Positions 1-7,685 of a stretch of DNA of 64,000 nt are shown here, piece after piece. Source of the stretch: Oscillospiraceae bacterium (GTDB taxonomy: Bacteria; Bacillota; Clostridia; Oscillospirales; Oscillospiraceae). How positions within the stretch are numbered: the first letter of the stretch is position 1; the number at the start of each line of letters is the position of its first letter. The stretch lies in contig JAFYAQ010000022.1 in NCBI GenBank assembly GCA_017540645.1, forward strand, positions 186,001-250,000, in the 5' to 3' direction. The position numbers and the translations under genes are program-made. Under the pieces are notes generated by a model. The model saw only the letters and a program-made list of their open reading frames with translations. It was not told where the DNA came from and searched no databases.

Positions 1-359
1 GCGATGTGACCTTTGATGCGGGCGGCTGTGTTGGCTTCGCTTTCGGCGGGAGCGCGAGCGATGAAACCTATACCGCTCTGTGTCTCGACGGCGGACGGAA
101 TCTGCTGCACTATGAAGGCTATGAGATCGAGGACATTCGTGATTTTGATCCCATGGCGGTCACAAAATTTGACTTCTCCCGCGCTGACAGCCACCATGTG
201 AAACTGGTCTGCGAGAACGAGATCGTCGTTTTGTACATCGACGACATGAAGGCCCTCAGCTCCCGGATCACCCACTCCATCGACGGGGCCCACATCGGTG
301 TGTTTGCCGACGGCTGCAGCGCGGAGTTCAGCAATATTTCGGTGAAGATTCCGGGATAA
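1..359 (+). CDS. C-terminal fragment of a beta-sandwich protein, possibly GH32-type glycosidase
   Basis: Only the last 118 or so codons lie in the window; the reading frame is already open at the left edge and stops with TAA at 357-359. The fragment is a soluble beta-rich stretch ending in HIGVFADG, then SAEFSNISVKI. This resembles the C-terminal beta-sandwich of glycoside hydrolase family 32 or related concanavalin-like domains, where a 'GxFAx...ATFSNI' ending is common. No catalytic residues are in view, so substrate and even enzyme class are uncertain. A terminator hairpin follows at 473-507. Confidence 0.4.
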   Translation, partial: DVTFDAGGCVGFAFGGSASDETYTALCLDGGRNLLHYEGYEIEDIRDFDPMAVTKFDFSRADSHHVKLVCENEIVVLYIDDMKALSSRITHSIDGAHIGVFADGCSAEFSNISVKIPG

Positions 360-472
360 ACGTACAGGAAAGCTGTCATTTCCCTGATATCGCTCGATTG
401 TGAACAGGATCCTAACGGGAAAAAGATAAGAATTTTTGGTTATGTGATGTTTTGATTTTCCAAATGAAGTTT

Positions 473-507
473 GGGGCTGCCTCTGTTTTCAGGGCAGCCC
501 CTTTCTT
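473..507 (+). terminator. Rho-independent terminator after the first gene
   Basis: Perfect 9-bp arms (473-481 and 493-501, GGGGCTGCC/GGCAGCCCC) around an 11-nt loop, followed by TTTCTT. The T-run is on the plus strand, so it mainly serves the left-edge gene; it abuts the end of feoB, which converges on it. Confidence 0.8.
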
Positions 508-2599
508 ATCTGAACACGGTAATGATGCCATGCAGGATCAGGCAGCCTGCGATCCCGCAGAGCGTCGGCAAAACGGCCGCGAGGCAGGTCCACGATCTGC
601 TGCCCGTCTCTTTACGGATGGTAAGCAAAGTGGTAGTGCATGGCCAGTGCAGCATAGTGAACAGGATTGTGGACGCCGCGGTGACCCATGTCCATCCATG
701 CTCCAGCAGGATCACCCGGATCTGCTCCGACGGCAGATCACCGGACAGGGAAGAGGCGGACAGATAGATCATCATGGCAATGGGGATCACCGTCTCATTG
801 GCGGGGGAACCAAGTATAAAGGCCAGAAGTATTACCCCGTCCATTCCCATCAACCGTCCCAATGGCTCCAGATATGCGGCAATATAGGATAGCAGAGATA
901 ATCCTCCCACGTGGACTGCTGCCATCAGCCAAAGCAGCAGACCGGCCGGCGCCGCCACGGCGGCGGCCCGCCCCAACACAAAAATCGCTCGGTCCAGAAG
1001 CGAACGAACCAGGATCTGGCCTAACTGAGGGCGGCGGTAGGGGGGCAGCTCCAGGACAAAATCTGCTTTTTCTTTTGTATGCATAGCTGAAGACAGAAGC
1101 TTAGTTACAAGCAGTGTGAGCTCCACAGACAACAGGACACAAGCGCATAAGATCAGGGCCGCAATCCCTTTGCGCGGAGAGAGAAAAGATACGATCAGCA
1201 GGATCATCATGGGGAAGCGGCCGCTGCAGGGGGTAAAGCTGTTGGTAAGAATGGAAAGCAGCCTTTCCTTTGGCGATGAGATGATGCGGCAGCTGGTGAC
1301 GCCAACCGCGTTGCAGCCCAGACCCATTCCCATGGTCAGAGCCTGCTTTCCGCAGGAGCCGCAGCGATGAAAACAATGATCCAGATTGAATGCGATCCGC
1401 GGCAAATAGCCCACATCCTCCAGTATGGTAAAGAACGGGAAAAAGATCAGCATGGGCGGCAGCATGACCGCAACCACCCAGGCCAGCATACGATAGGCAC
1501 CGAAGATCAGAGCGTCATGGAGTATGCCGGGACAGCCAAGACACAGCAGCAGAGAAGACAGCACATCCCCCAGCCGGAACAAACCGCGGGACAACATCTG
1601 AGAAAGGTAATCCGCGCCCCGGATCGTCAGGGCGAATATGCCCGTAAGCAAGAGCAGCATGACAAGGAAACCAAAACGCCGGCCGGTCAGAATCCGATCC
1701 AGCTTTCGCTCGCGTAGAAAAGCGTTGTCGCTTGAATGGGTGACCACCTTTCCTGCAAGCTCCTTAGCCTTGCGCAGCCAGTATAGAGAGATGGTTTCTT
1801 CCAGTTTTTTGCCGTCTGTTATTCCGTTCTCTGCCAGCAGCTTCGTACAAACGGACAGCCGTTCCCACGCCTTCTCATCCGCGGACAGATCCTCGCCACA
1901 CCAGCGGTACAGCTGAGACAGCAGATGTTCATCTCGGCTCCCGATGAGCGTCACAGCCATCCACATAGCTCGCCGACTTGAAATGGGAAACCGCTCTTCC
2001 AGCCATTGGCCCATAGGGAGCAGGCTTTTTCGGATCGGTTCCGGGAACACGGGAATGACCTTGCCGGGGCTTTGCTGCTGCGGCGGACGGGACAGAACAT
2101 CCAATAAAATGGAGAGCGTCTGCTTTTTCCTGGCCGAAACGCCCACAACAGGGACACCCAGGAATTCTGACAACATCCGAGTATCTATATAAATCCCACG
2201 CTTTTCCGCTTCATCCATCAGATTGACACACAAGACAGCTCGATCCGTGATGGCCAGCGTTTGAAATATCAGATACAAATTACGTTCCAGTCCCACCGCA
2301 TCCGCCACAAGCAATACACGGTCCGCATCGGAAAAGGACAGGGCGTCCCGGGTGATCTCCTCTTCGGGAGAATGCGCGGAAAGGGAATAGGTCCCCGGAA
2401 GGTCCACCATCCGGAATCTTTTTCCGGCATAGGTATAGCGGCCTTCCGCCGTTTCTACGGTTTTCCCCGGCCAGTTTCCCGTGTGCTGATGCAGTCCGGT
2501 CAGAGAATTGAAAATAGTGCTTTTTCCAACATTGGGATTTCCGGCCAGAAGGATGGTGATTTCAGGCTCTTTTGGATCACGGAGCTGTCTTTTTTTCAT
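506..2599 (-). CDS. feoB: Ferrous iron transporter FeoB
   Basis: Inner-membrane GTPase-linked Fe2+ importer, 697 residues. The cytosolic N-terminal G domain shows GNPNVGKST (G1), DLPGTYSL (G3) and NLMD (G4). The membrane half contains the typical FeoB gate segments CGSCGKQALTMGMGLGCN and LTNSFTPCSGRFP. The ATG at 2597-2599 is chosen because GGAGG lies 7 nt upstream and the G domain begins shortly after; the frame extends further upstream but has no FeoB-like sequence there. It overlaps feoA by 4 bp (ATGA), so the two are translationally coupled. Confidence 0.95.
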   Translation of the reverse strand: MKKRQLRDPKEPEITILLAGNPNVGKSTIFNSLTGLHQHTGNWPGKTVETAEGRYTYAGKRFRMVDLPGTYSLSAHSPEEEITRDALSFSDADRVLLVADAVGLERNLYLIFQTLAITDRAVLCVNLMDEAEKRGIYIDTRMLSEFLGVPVVGVSARKKQTLSILLDVLSRPPQQQSPGKVIPVFPEPIRKSLLPMGQWLEERFPISSRRAMWMAVTLIGSRDEHLLSQLYRWCGEDLSADEKAWERLSVCTKLLAENGITDGKKLEETISLYWLRKAKELAGKVVTHSSDNAFLRERKLDRILTGRRFGFLVMLLLLTGIFALTIRGADYLSQMLSRGLFRLGDVLSSLLLCLGCPGILHDALIFGAYRMLAWVVAVMLPPMLIFFPFFTILEDVGYLPRIAFNLDHCFHRCGSCGKQALTMGMGLGCNAVGVTSCRIISSPKERLLSILTNSFTPCSGRFPMMILLIVSFLSPRKGIAALILCACVLLSVELTLLVTKLLSSAMHTKEKADFVLELPPYRRPQLGQILVRSLLDRAIFVLGRAAAVAAPAGLLLWLMAAVHVGGLSLLSYIAAYLEPLGRLMGMDGVILLAFILGSPANETVIPIAMMIYLSASSLSGDLPSEQIRVILLEHGWTWVTAASTILFTMLHWPCTTTLLTIRKETGSRSWTCLAAVLPTLCGIAGCLILHGIITVFR

Positions 2600-2838
2600 C
2601 TCTTTGCCTCCTTCTCCACCAGAACATGGTCTGCGGTTTCCCGCCGCAGCGCGATCACCGTTTCCCGGATAAGATATGCGCGGGGATCTCCGGCGGACCC
2701 GGTAAAAAGACAGCGTACTTCTCTGCCAGGGACAAAACCCAGCTCTGACAGCCGTTTTGTCAGCGGCGTTGACTGCGTCTCCCGAATTCTTCCGCACTCA
2801 TCAGGCATAAGATCCGAAAGCGTGGATATTTCAAGCAT
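2596..2838 (-). CDS. feoA: FeoA, small SH3-like partner of FeoB
   Basis: 80 residues, the usual FeoA size, with the SH3-like pattern 'TKRLSELGFVPGREV' and a closing segment 'IALRRETADHVLV'. FeoA binds and modulates FeoB in ferrous iron uptake. A GGAGAGG ribosome site lies 6 nt before the ATG. The downstream overlap with feoB supports a two-gene feoAB operon. A 14-nt palindrome at 2857-2870 lies directly upstream. Confidence 0.92.
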   Translation of the reverse strand: MLEISTLSDLMPDECGRIRETQSTPLTKRLSELGFVPGREVRCLFTGSAGDPRAYLIRETVIALRRETADHVLVEKEAKR

Positions 2839-2856
2839 TTTTATCCTCTCCTTATC

Positions 2857-2870
2857 CGGGGCATGCCCCG
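2857..2870. promoter_or_regulatory. 14-nt perfect palindrome upstream of feoA
   Basis: CGGGGCATGCCCCG is a perfect dyad between feoA and the divergent NUDIX gene. It could be an operator for an iron-responsive regulator or simply part of the feoA leader. It does not match the Fur or DtxR consensus as I know them, so its role is open. Confidence 0.35.
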
Positions 2871-2903
2871 ATTATCCTATGCCCTCGATGAGAGATGGTT
2901 CCG

Positions 2904-2932
2904 TTGACATTTCTCTGCCTTCTTAGTATGAT
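2904..2932 (+). promoter_or_regulatory. Sigma-A promoter of the NUDIX gene
   Basis: TTGACA at 2904-2909, 17-nt spacer, TATGAT at 2927-2932. It is near consensus and 29 nt before the start codon. Confidence 0.8.
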
Positions 2933-2961
2933 GGGCGATAACAGGAGAGGGGAGGGATCGC

Positions 2962-3348
2962 ATGACGCAAGTCGTAGCCGCTTTGATCTGGAACGGCGAC
3001 CGCTTTTTGATCTGCCAGAGACCCGCGCAAAAAGCACGGGGACTGCTCTGGGAGTTTGTCGGCGGCAAGGTCGAAGCAGGGGAGAGCAGGGAGGAGGCGC
3101 TCATCCGGGAATGCCGGGAGGAGCTGGATATCCTTATTTCCGTGCAGGATGTTTTCATGGAAGTCGACCATGTTTATCCGGACATTACGATCCATCTCAC
3201 CCTTTTCCATGCCGTGATACGCTCCGGAGAACCCAGGCTTCTTGAGCATCAGGATCTCCGGTGGATCACCGCAGATGAGATCAAAGAATATGCGTTTTGT
3301 CCGGCTGATGAGGAAATCCTTCAGAAGATAGAAAAGATCAGCCGATAA
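2962..3348 (+). CDS. NUDIX hydrolase, MutT/8-oxo-dGTP diphosphatase type
   Basis: 128 residues. The NUDIX box GKVEAGESREEALIRECREE with the REx2EE core is intact, and the N-terminus (MTQVVAALIWNGDRFLICQR) is that of the MutT subfamily, which hydrolyses oxidised purine dNTPs to keep 8-oxoguanine out of DNA. The start has GGGAGGG 6 nt upstream and its own strong promoter. Substrate is inferred from subfamily resemblance; other nucleoside diphosphate substrates are possible. Confidence 0.88.
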   Translation: MTQVVAALIWNGDRFLICQRPAQKARGLLWEFVGGKVEAGESREEALIRECREELDILISVQDVFMEVDHVYPDITIHLTLFHAVIRSGEPRLLEHQDLRWITADEIKEYAFCPADEEILQKIEKISR

Positions 3349-3352
3349 AAAA

Positions 3353-3377
3353 GCCGCGGATGACCGCGGCTTTTTTT
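3353..3377. terminator. Bidirectional terminator between NUDIX gene and cotJC
   Basis: GCCGCGG (3353-3359) and CCGCGGC (3364-3370) with A-run on the left and seven Ts on the right, so it can stop transcription from both converging genes. Confidence 0.85.
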
Positions 3378-3380
3378 CCG

Positions 3381-3977
3381 TTACCCGGCAAATGCCGGAT
3401 TCATAAAGTAAACATTGGATGGATCCAGTTTCTCCCGAGCGATATTCAATGCCTCACCGAAGCGCTGGAAATGGACGATCTCTCGCTCCCGGAGGAAGCG
3501 GATGACATTTTTCACATCCGGATCATCACAAAGCCGCAGGATGTTGTCATAGGTGGCACGGGCCTTCTGTTCCGCCGCCATGTCCTCCGTAAGATCGGCG
3601 ATCACGTCGCCGCTGACGCCGATGCTGATGGCGTTCCAGGGCGTTCCGCTGGCAGCCTGGGGGAAGACGCCCGCCGTGTGGTCCACAAAATAAGCGTCAA
3701 AGCCCTTTTCCCGGATCTCCTCGGGCGTCATTTTCCGCGTCAGCTGGTGGATGATAGCGCCGACCATTTCCAGATGCCCAAGCTCTTCAACACCGATATC
3801 CGTTAATATCCCCTTTAGCTCATCGCAGGGCATGGCAAAGCGCTGGCTGAGATAACGCATTGACGCGCCGAGTTCACCGTTCGGCCCACCATACTGCGTG
3901 ATAATGAATTTTGCCAAGGCGGGGTTAGGATTTGCGATTCGGACCGGATATTGCAGCTTTTTTTGATACACAAACAT
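3381..3977 (-). CDS. cotJC: Spore coat protein CotJC, manganese-catalase family
   Basis: 198 residues, close to the short spore-coat branch of the Mn-catalase family. It has the ferritin-like four-helix metal ligands: GASMRYLSQRF early, EELGHLEMV near the middle, and REIVHFQRF near the end. The N-terminus MFVYQKKLQYPV is typical of CotJC. It is a structural protein of the inner spore coat with possible peroxide-detoxifying activity. GGGGAG lies 9 nt before the ATG, and it follows cotJAB by 3 bp. Confidence 0.92.
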   Translation of the reverse strand: MFVYQKKLQYPVRIANPNPALAKFIITQYGGPNGELGASMRYLSQRFAMPCDELKGILTDIGVEELGHLEMVGAIIHQLTRKMTPEEIREKGFDAYFVDHTAGVFPQAASGTPWNAISIGVSGDVIADLTEDMAAEQKARATYDNILRLCDDPDVKNVIRFLREREIVHFQRFGEALNIAREKLDPSNVYFMNPAFAG

Positions 3978-3980
3978 ATC

Positions 3981-4430
3981 TTAATTCTCCCCTTTCTCGC
4001 AAAGTTCCCATGGCCAGGGACTGTTCAGCCATTCGAATTTATCCGCCTCTATCAAGTCCGGTTTGCTGATCGGACCGTAACGGGCAGCATAGCGCCGAGA
4101 GCCTTCCTCTGCCAGGCGAAGCAAGTCCCGGTAAACAGCAAAGGCCTCTTCATCCCGGGGATGGGTATCAAGATACAGGGACAGATCATGTGCGGCAAAG
4201 TCGATGGCCATCAGTTCCGCCAAGGGGACGTTCGGTACAGATTGATTTGCCATATTTCTCAGAGGTAGATCCAGTCCCGGGAACAAAGTTCCTCTGGCCA
4301 GTGCCTTTGGAGCCTCATACCGTGGCTGTGCGTCCGATTGATCGGGAACATACCCCACCGCCAGAGGTGCACAGGCGGGCAATACTCCGTTTTTATACCC
4401 GCATGCTTCTGCATTATTCTTTTCAGCCAA
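3981..4430 (-). CDS. Fused spore coat protein CotJA-CotJB
   Basis: 149 residues that join two proteins normally encoded separately. Residues about 17-57 match CotJA (AVGYVPDQ, then KALARGTLFPGLDLP). Residues about 68-145 match CotJB (AIDFAAHDLSLYLDTHP, then RYAARYGPIS, ending FEWLNSPWPWE). CotJB helps assemble the coat with CotJC, which is the next gene. The TTG at 4430 is chosen because GGAGGG lies 7 nt upstream; an earlier TTG (4445) has no such site. Expression during sporulation is expected from the family; only a weak sigma-E-like -10 (4480-4487) was seen. Confidence 0.82.
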   Translation of the reverse strand: MAEKNNAEACGYKNGVLPACAPLAVGYVPDQSDAQPRYEAPKALARGTLFPGLDLPLRNMANQSVPNVPLAELMAIDFAAHDLSLYLDTHPRDEEAFAVYRDLLRLAEEGSRRYAARYGPISKPDLIEADKFEWLNSPWPWELCEKGEN

Positions 4431-4538
4431 AAAGTATCCCTCCAAACAGTTGATCGCTTGAGAGATGCACTCTCAAATCATGTTATGCCGCAGGGGGAGG
4501 GGTGGGAATGATTTTTTTCAATATCCTGAAAAAGTCTG

Positions 4539-4566
4539 TTGATTTTTCTCCATCCCTTGCTATAAT
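4539..4566 (+). promoter_or_regulatory. Sigma-A promoter of the P-type-ATPase-like gene
   Basis: TTGATT (4539-4544), 16-nt spacer, and an extended TG-C-TATAAT (-10 at 4561-4566), 47 nt before the ATG. Confidence 0.75.
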
Positions 4567-4612
4567 ATTATGTTAAGTAGAGAGACTTTGTCAGAAATGC
4601 GGGGGATATGGG

Positions 4613-6505
4613 ATGAAGCTGTTTTCAGAGAAACCAAAGACCGGCGAGGAGAACGGGGCCGAGGAACAGGTCACCTGGTACGGGGTGGAAAAGATCCTGT
4701 TTTTACGTTTGGGACTTTCCGTTATTCTGTTCCTGGCGGGACTTCTTCTTCCTGACAATGCATTTAATGTTATTCTCATGCTGCTGAGCGTATTGATCGC
4801 CGGCTATGATGTGATTTATCGTGCCATTGTTCAGATCGTAAAAGAACATACGCTTGGAGAAGAACTGTTGATCACAGTGGTTGTGATCTTATCCTTTACC
4901 ATCAATGCCGATTATGAGGCAGCCGCCGTGATGCTGATTTATCAGGCGGGCTATTTGCTGCGCAGCTATGCCTCGGCACTGACCAGGAGCAATCTTCTGG
5001 ACCGGGTAGACCCGATTCTGCCTTACATCTCCATACAGCAGGGAGAGGAGATTGTCTCCATAGATCCGGAACAGGTTGAATTGGGTGATCTCCTGATCAT
5101 TCACAGCGGGGAACGCGTTCCTGTGGACTGCCGTTTGGAAGCGGGGCAGGCAAGCATCGATCTAGTCAATATCCTGGGCAGCAACCAGCAGCAGGACGTG
5201 GAGGAGGGGGGCTTTATCCCCGCCGGCGCCATCAATCTGGGCCCGGAACTGAGAGCTCGGGCGGAGAGCGGTATTTTGGATTCCGCTTATGCCCGGGAAA
5301 TCCACATTGCCTCTGATGACACCCTTGTCCACAGTTCTACGGAAGACGATCTGGAGAAATACGCCGCCGTGTTTGCTCCCTTTGCCCTGGGATTGGGCAT
5401 TCTCGCCGCTCTTCTGATGTTGATTTTTTCCAAGGTCACAACCGAGGAAGCTATCCATCGGGCGATGATCATTTTGATCGTCGCCTGTCCCACCGCCTTC
5501 CTGGCACCCATATCGCTGACTTATCTGGCCGGGCTGTTTCGCTCTGTACGTCACGGCGTACTGGTCAAAGGCTCTGCGGTATTGGACTCCATTGCCAGGA
5601 CCGCCGCGGTTGTTCTTGAGAAGGATGATATGCTGACCACCGGGCAATATCGTGTCCTCTCTGTAAAGTCCTCCAGAATGGACTCTGCGGTCCTCCTGAA
5701 GGTTGCCGCTCACGCCGGCTTTGACGCCCAATCTCCGCTGATCCGCTCCGTCACCAATGCCTATGAGGGGATCATCGATCACTCCCTTATTCAGCAGTTC
5801 ACGGAGCTGGAAAACGGTGTTTCCGCGGTGATCGACGGGATCGTCATTACCATGGGTACCCGCGAGCTGATGGAGCAGTACGGTATTCCCGTGGAATCCA
5901 AGGGAGCGGATGAGCTGGCGGTTTATATGGCGCTGAATGGCCAATATGCCGGCTGCATCATTTTGGGTGATGTGATCCGGGAGGATGCTCGCGATACCGT
6001 GATGGCGGTGGAATCCACCGGCTGTGATTGCATTCTGCTCTCCGGCGACACGGATGAGCGGACCCGGAACGCCGCTGCAAATGCCGGGATCCGGGAATAT
6101 CATCCCCAATGCATGCCTTTGGATCGTCTGGAAAAAATCCAGGAGATCAAGGAACGCTTTCCCAGCAACAGCGTCCTCTATGTCGACTACGGCGGCAGTG
6201 ACAGCTCCAGCCTCAGCGCTGCCGATGTGGGCGTTTGTCTGAACGGATTAGGGTCTGAAACGCCCTTCCAGGCCGGCGACGTAGTGATCATGGGACGCAG
6301 TATGACTCCGCTGGCCGATGCGATCGACTCCGGCAAGTTGACACAGCGCATCACAAGACAGACTTTGCTGATTATTCTTGCAGAAAAGCTTTTGCTGCTG
6401 CTGCTCGCGCTTTTTGGCGTCACCTACCAGCTTTGGTTCGCCCTGATGGTAGATGTGGTGGCCGGCATTGCGGGGATCCTGCTCTCCTCCCGTGTATGGG
6501 AATAA
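4613..6505 (+). CDS. Degenerate heavy-metal P-type ATPase-like membrane protein
   Basis: 630 residues with the overall layout of a P1B metal-transporting ATPase: N-terminal membrane helices, an actuator-like domain (about 140-240), a helix pair with CPTAF (292-296), a P/N-domain region and two C-terminal helices. No N-terminal metal-binding domain is present. The phosphorylation motif DKTGTLT is replaced by EKDDMLT (336-342), so the phosphate-accepting Asp is Glu. The TGES loop is LGSNQ, the SEHP motif reads AQSP, and GDGxND reads DYGGSD. CPC at the membrane metal site is CPT. The frame is long, open and well expressed-looking (GGGGG site, good promoter), so it is not a decaying pseudogene. 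A pumping function is unlikely; a sensor, scaffold or regulator role is inference. Confidence 0.8.
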   Translation: MKLFSEKPKTGEENGAEEQVTWYGVEKILFLRLGLSVILFLAGLLLPDNAFNVILMLLSVLIAGYDVIYRAIVQIVKEHTLGEELLITVVVILSFTINADYEAAAVMLIYQAGYLLRSYASALTRSNLLDRVDPILPYISIQQGEEIVSIDPEQVELGDLLIIHSGERVPVDCRLEAGQASIDLVNILGSNQQQDVEEGGFIPAGAINLGPELRARAESGILDSAYAREIHIASDDTLVHSSTEDDLEKYAAVFAPFALGLGILAALLMLIFSKVTTEEAIHRAMIILIVACPTAFLAPISLTYLAGLFRSVRHGVLVKGSAVLDSIARTAAVVLEKDDMLTTGQYRVLSVKSSRMDSAVLLKVAAHAGFDAQSPLIRSVTNAYEGIIDHSLIQQFTELENGVSAVIDGIVITMGTRELMEQYGIPVESKGADELAVYMALNGQYAGCIILGDVIREDARDTVMAVESTGCDCILLSGDTDERTRNAAANAGIREYHPQCMPLDRLEKIQEIKERFPSNSVLYVDYGGSDSSSLSAADVGVCLNGLGSETPFQAGDVVIMGRSMTPLADAIDSGKLTQRITRQTLLIILAEKLLLLLLALFGVTYQLWFALMVDVVAGIAGILLSSRVWE

Positions 6506-6520
6506 TAAGGCATAAAAAAA

Positions 6521-6555
6521 AACCGGTTGGTGCTTGACCAACCGGTTTTTTTTAT
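6521..6555. terminator. Bidirectional terminator
   Basis: Perfect 11-bp arms (6521-6531 and 6537-6547, AACCGGTTGGT/ACCAACCGGTT) flanked by A-run and T-run, between converging genes. Confidence 0.9.
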
Positions 6556-7676
6556 CCTGTCATCAAGGCCAGATTGCTGTCCGTACAGAAATCGCTCACA
6601 CTGTATAAGACACAGACCTGATCGATCCTGTTCTCTTGCACATAATCGCTCACAGAATCCCGGTAATACCGAAGATCCAGGAGATGGATCCGGCCAAAGT
6701 GGCTGAGCAAAAAAGGAACAAGGGAGTCTGCAAAAGAATCCCGGATCAGCAGGAGGGAGGGGGCATCGGGGTTCCCCGTGTCGATCACCACTCGGGGGGC
6801 GTTACCCCCCAGGAAAAACCGATATTGATCTTTCGTGGAGAGGTACTCATCAAAGTACAGTTTCCCATACACCGGTTCTTGGGATTCAAAGCGGCGGATC
6901 AGCAGGTTTTCCGGCTCCCGTACCAGTGTTTCGATGCGGTCCGGCTTGATCCAAAAGAAGCCGGAGGAGGAGTAAGCGGTACCGCAAAAGCTGTCAGAAA
7001 CGATCTGAGGAGAAAAAGATTCCAGAGGAAGGGGAGAATACCCCAATGCGTTTCCTAAGCGCTCATAAGCCCTGAAAGCTCCCAGAGAGGTCCAGTGGTG
7101 ATCGGTCCGATAGAACAAGTCTTCCTCATCATGGATGCGCAGGGAGGAGGCGATATCCGCTCCGGACACAGCAGCCTGCGTATAGACCGAATCGATCACC
7201 GCTTGTTGACTGTCATTGACAACGCCCTCCGGCAATTGTTCTCCGTACAGTTCAGCGGAGGTGGGGATGAGAGCCAGAGTTACCGGAGCCTCAACATTGT
7301 CAGCGAGCCTTTTCACCATGGCGGAACGCCGTTCCAATTCATCACCGTCGGGAGCGAAAAATGCTTCTATCAGACGATCATCCCGGCAGAGGAAGATCCC
7401 GTTGTTTTCCCGTTTCCCCTGACCCAGTTCCAACGCCGCTTTCAGCTCGATCCATCTTTCCCGCAGGGCAAATTGATCGGAGCAGTACGCCTCAAAATCT
7501 TTGGTGAAACTGCCGTTGAACAGTTTTTCAAAGGAAAAGGAGGGGCAAGTCTGCAGATATCGGTTTTCTCTTGGGGAAAACTCCCGATCCGGAAGAAGCA
7601 GGGCCCAGAGAAAAAATACGGTGATAAACAGGCAGAAGGGGAGGATGACCAAAAGGTTTTTTCTTTTTTCCATCAT
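6552..7676 (-). CDS. DHHW-motif SGNH-like protein, partner of MBOAT acyltransferase
   Basis: 374 residues with one N-terminal membrane anchor (about 8-29) and an extracellular AlgX/AlgJ-like domain. The signature TDHHWTSLGAF is present, with the C-terminal block 'LLLIRDSFADS' that corresponds to the SGNH Ser motif. Such proteins act outside the membrane to place or transfer acyl groups on surface polymers, taking them from the MBOAT partner encoded 10 bp upstream. The polymer is unknown. GGGAG precedes tandem ATGs; the second (7673) is equally possible as start. Confidence 0.83.
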   Translation of the reverse strand: MMEKRKNLLVILPFCLFITVFFLWALLLPDREFSPRENRYLQTCPSFSFEKLFNGSFTKDFEAYCSDQFALRERWIELKAALELGQGKRENNGIFLCRDDRLIEAFFAPDGDELERRSAMVKRLADNVEAPVTLALIPTSAELYGEQLPEGVVNDSQQAVIDSVYTQAAVSGADIASSLRIHDEEDLFYRTDHHWTSLGAFRAYERLGNALGYSPLPLESFSPQIVSDSFCGTAYSSSGFFWIKPDRIETLVREPENLLIRRFESQEPVYGKLYFDEYLSTKDQYRFFLGGNAPRVVIDTGNPDAPSLLLIRDSFADSLVPFLLSHFGRIHLLDLRYYRDSVSDYVQENRIDQVCVLYSVSDFCTDSNLALMTG

Positions 7677-7685
7677 TCGTCTCCC

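Noticed and set aside
4480..4487. Possible sigma-E -10 (CATAACAT) upstream of cotJAB
   Set aside because: No acceptable -35 at 14-15 nt; sporulation control is likely from family knowledge but this site is not convincing.
4613..6505. The P-type-ATPase-like gene as a pseudogene
   Set aside because: There is no frameshift or stop, the promoter and ribosome site are good, and all motif losses are clean substitutions, so it was kept as an intact gene with changed function.
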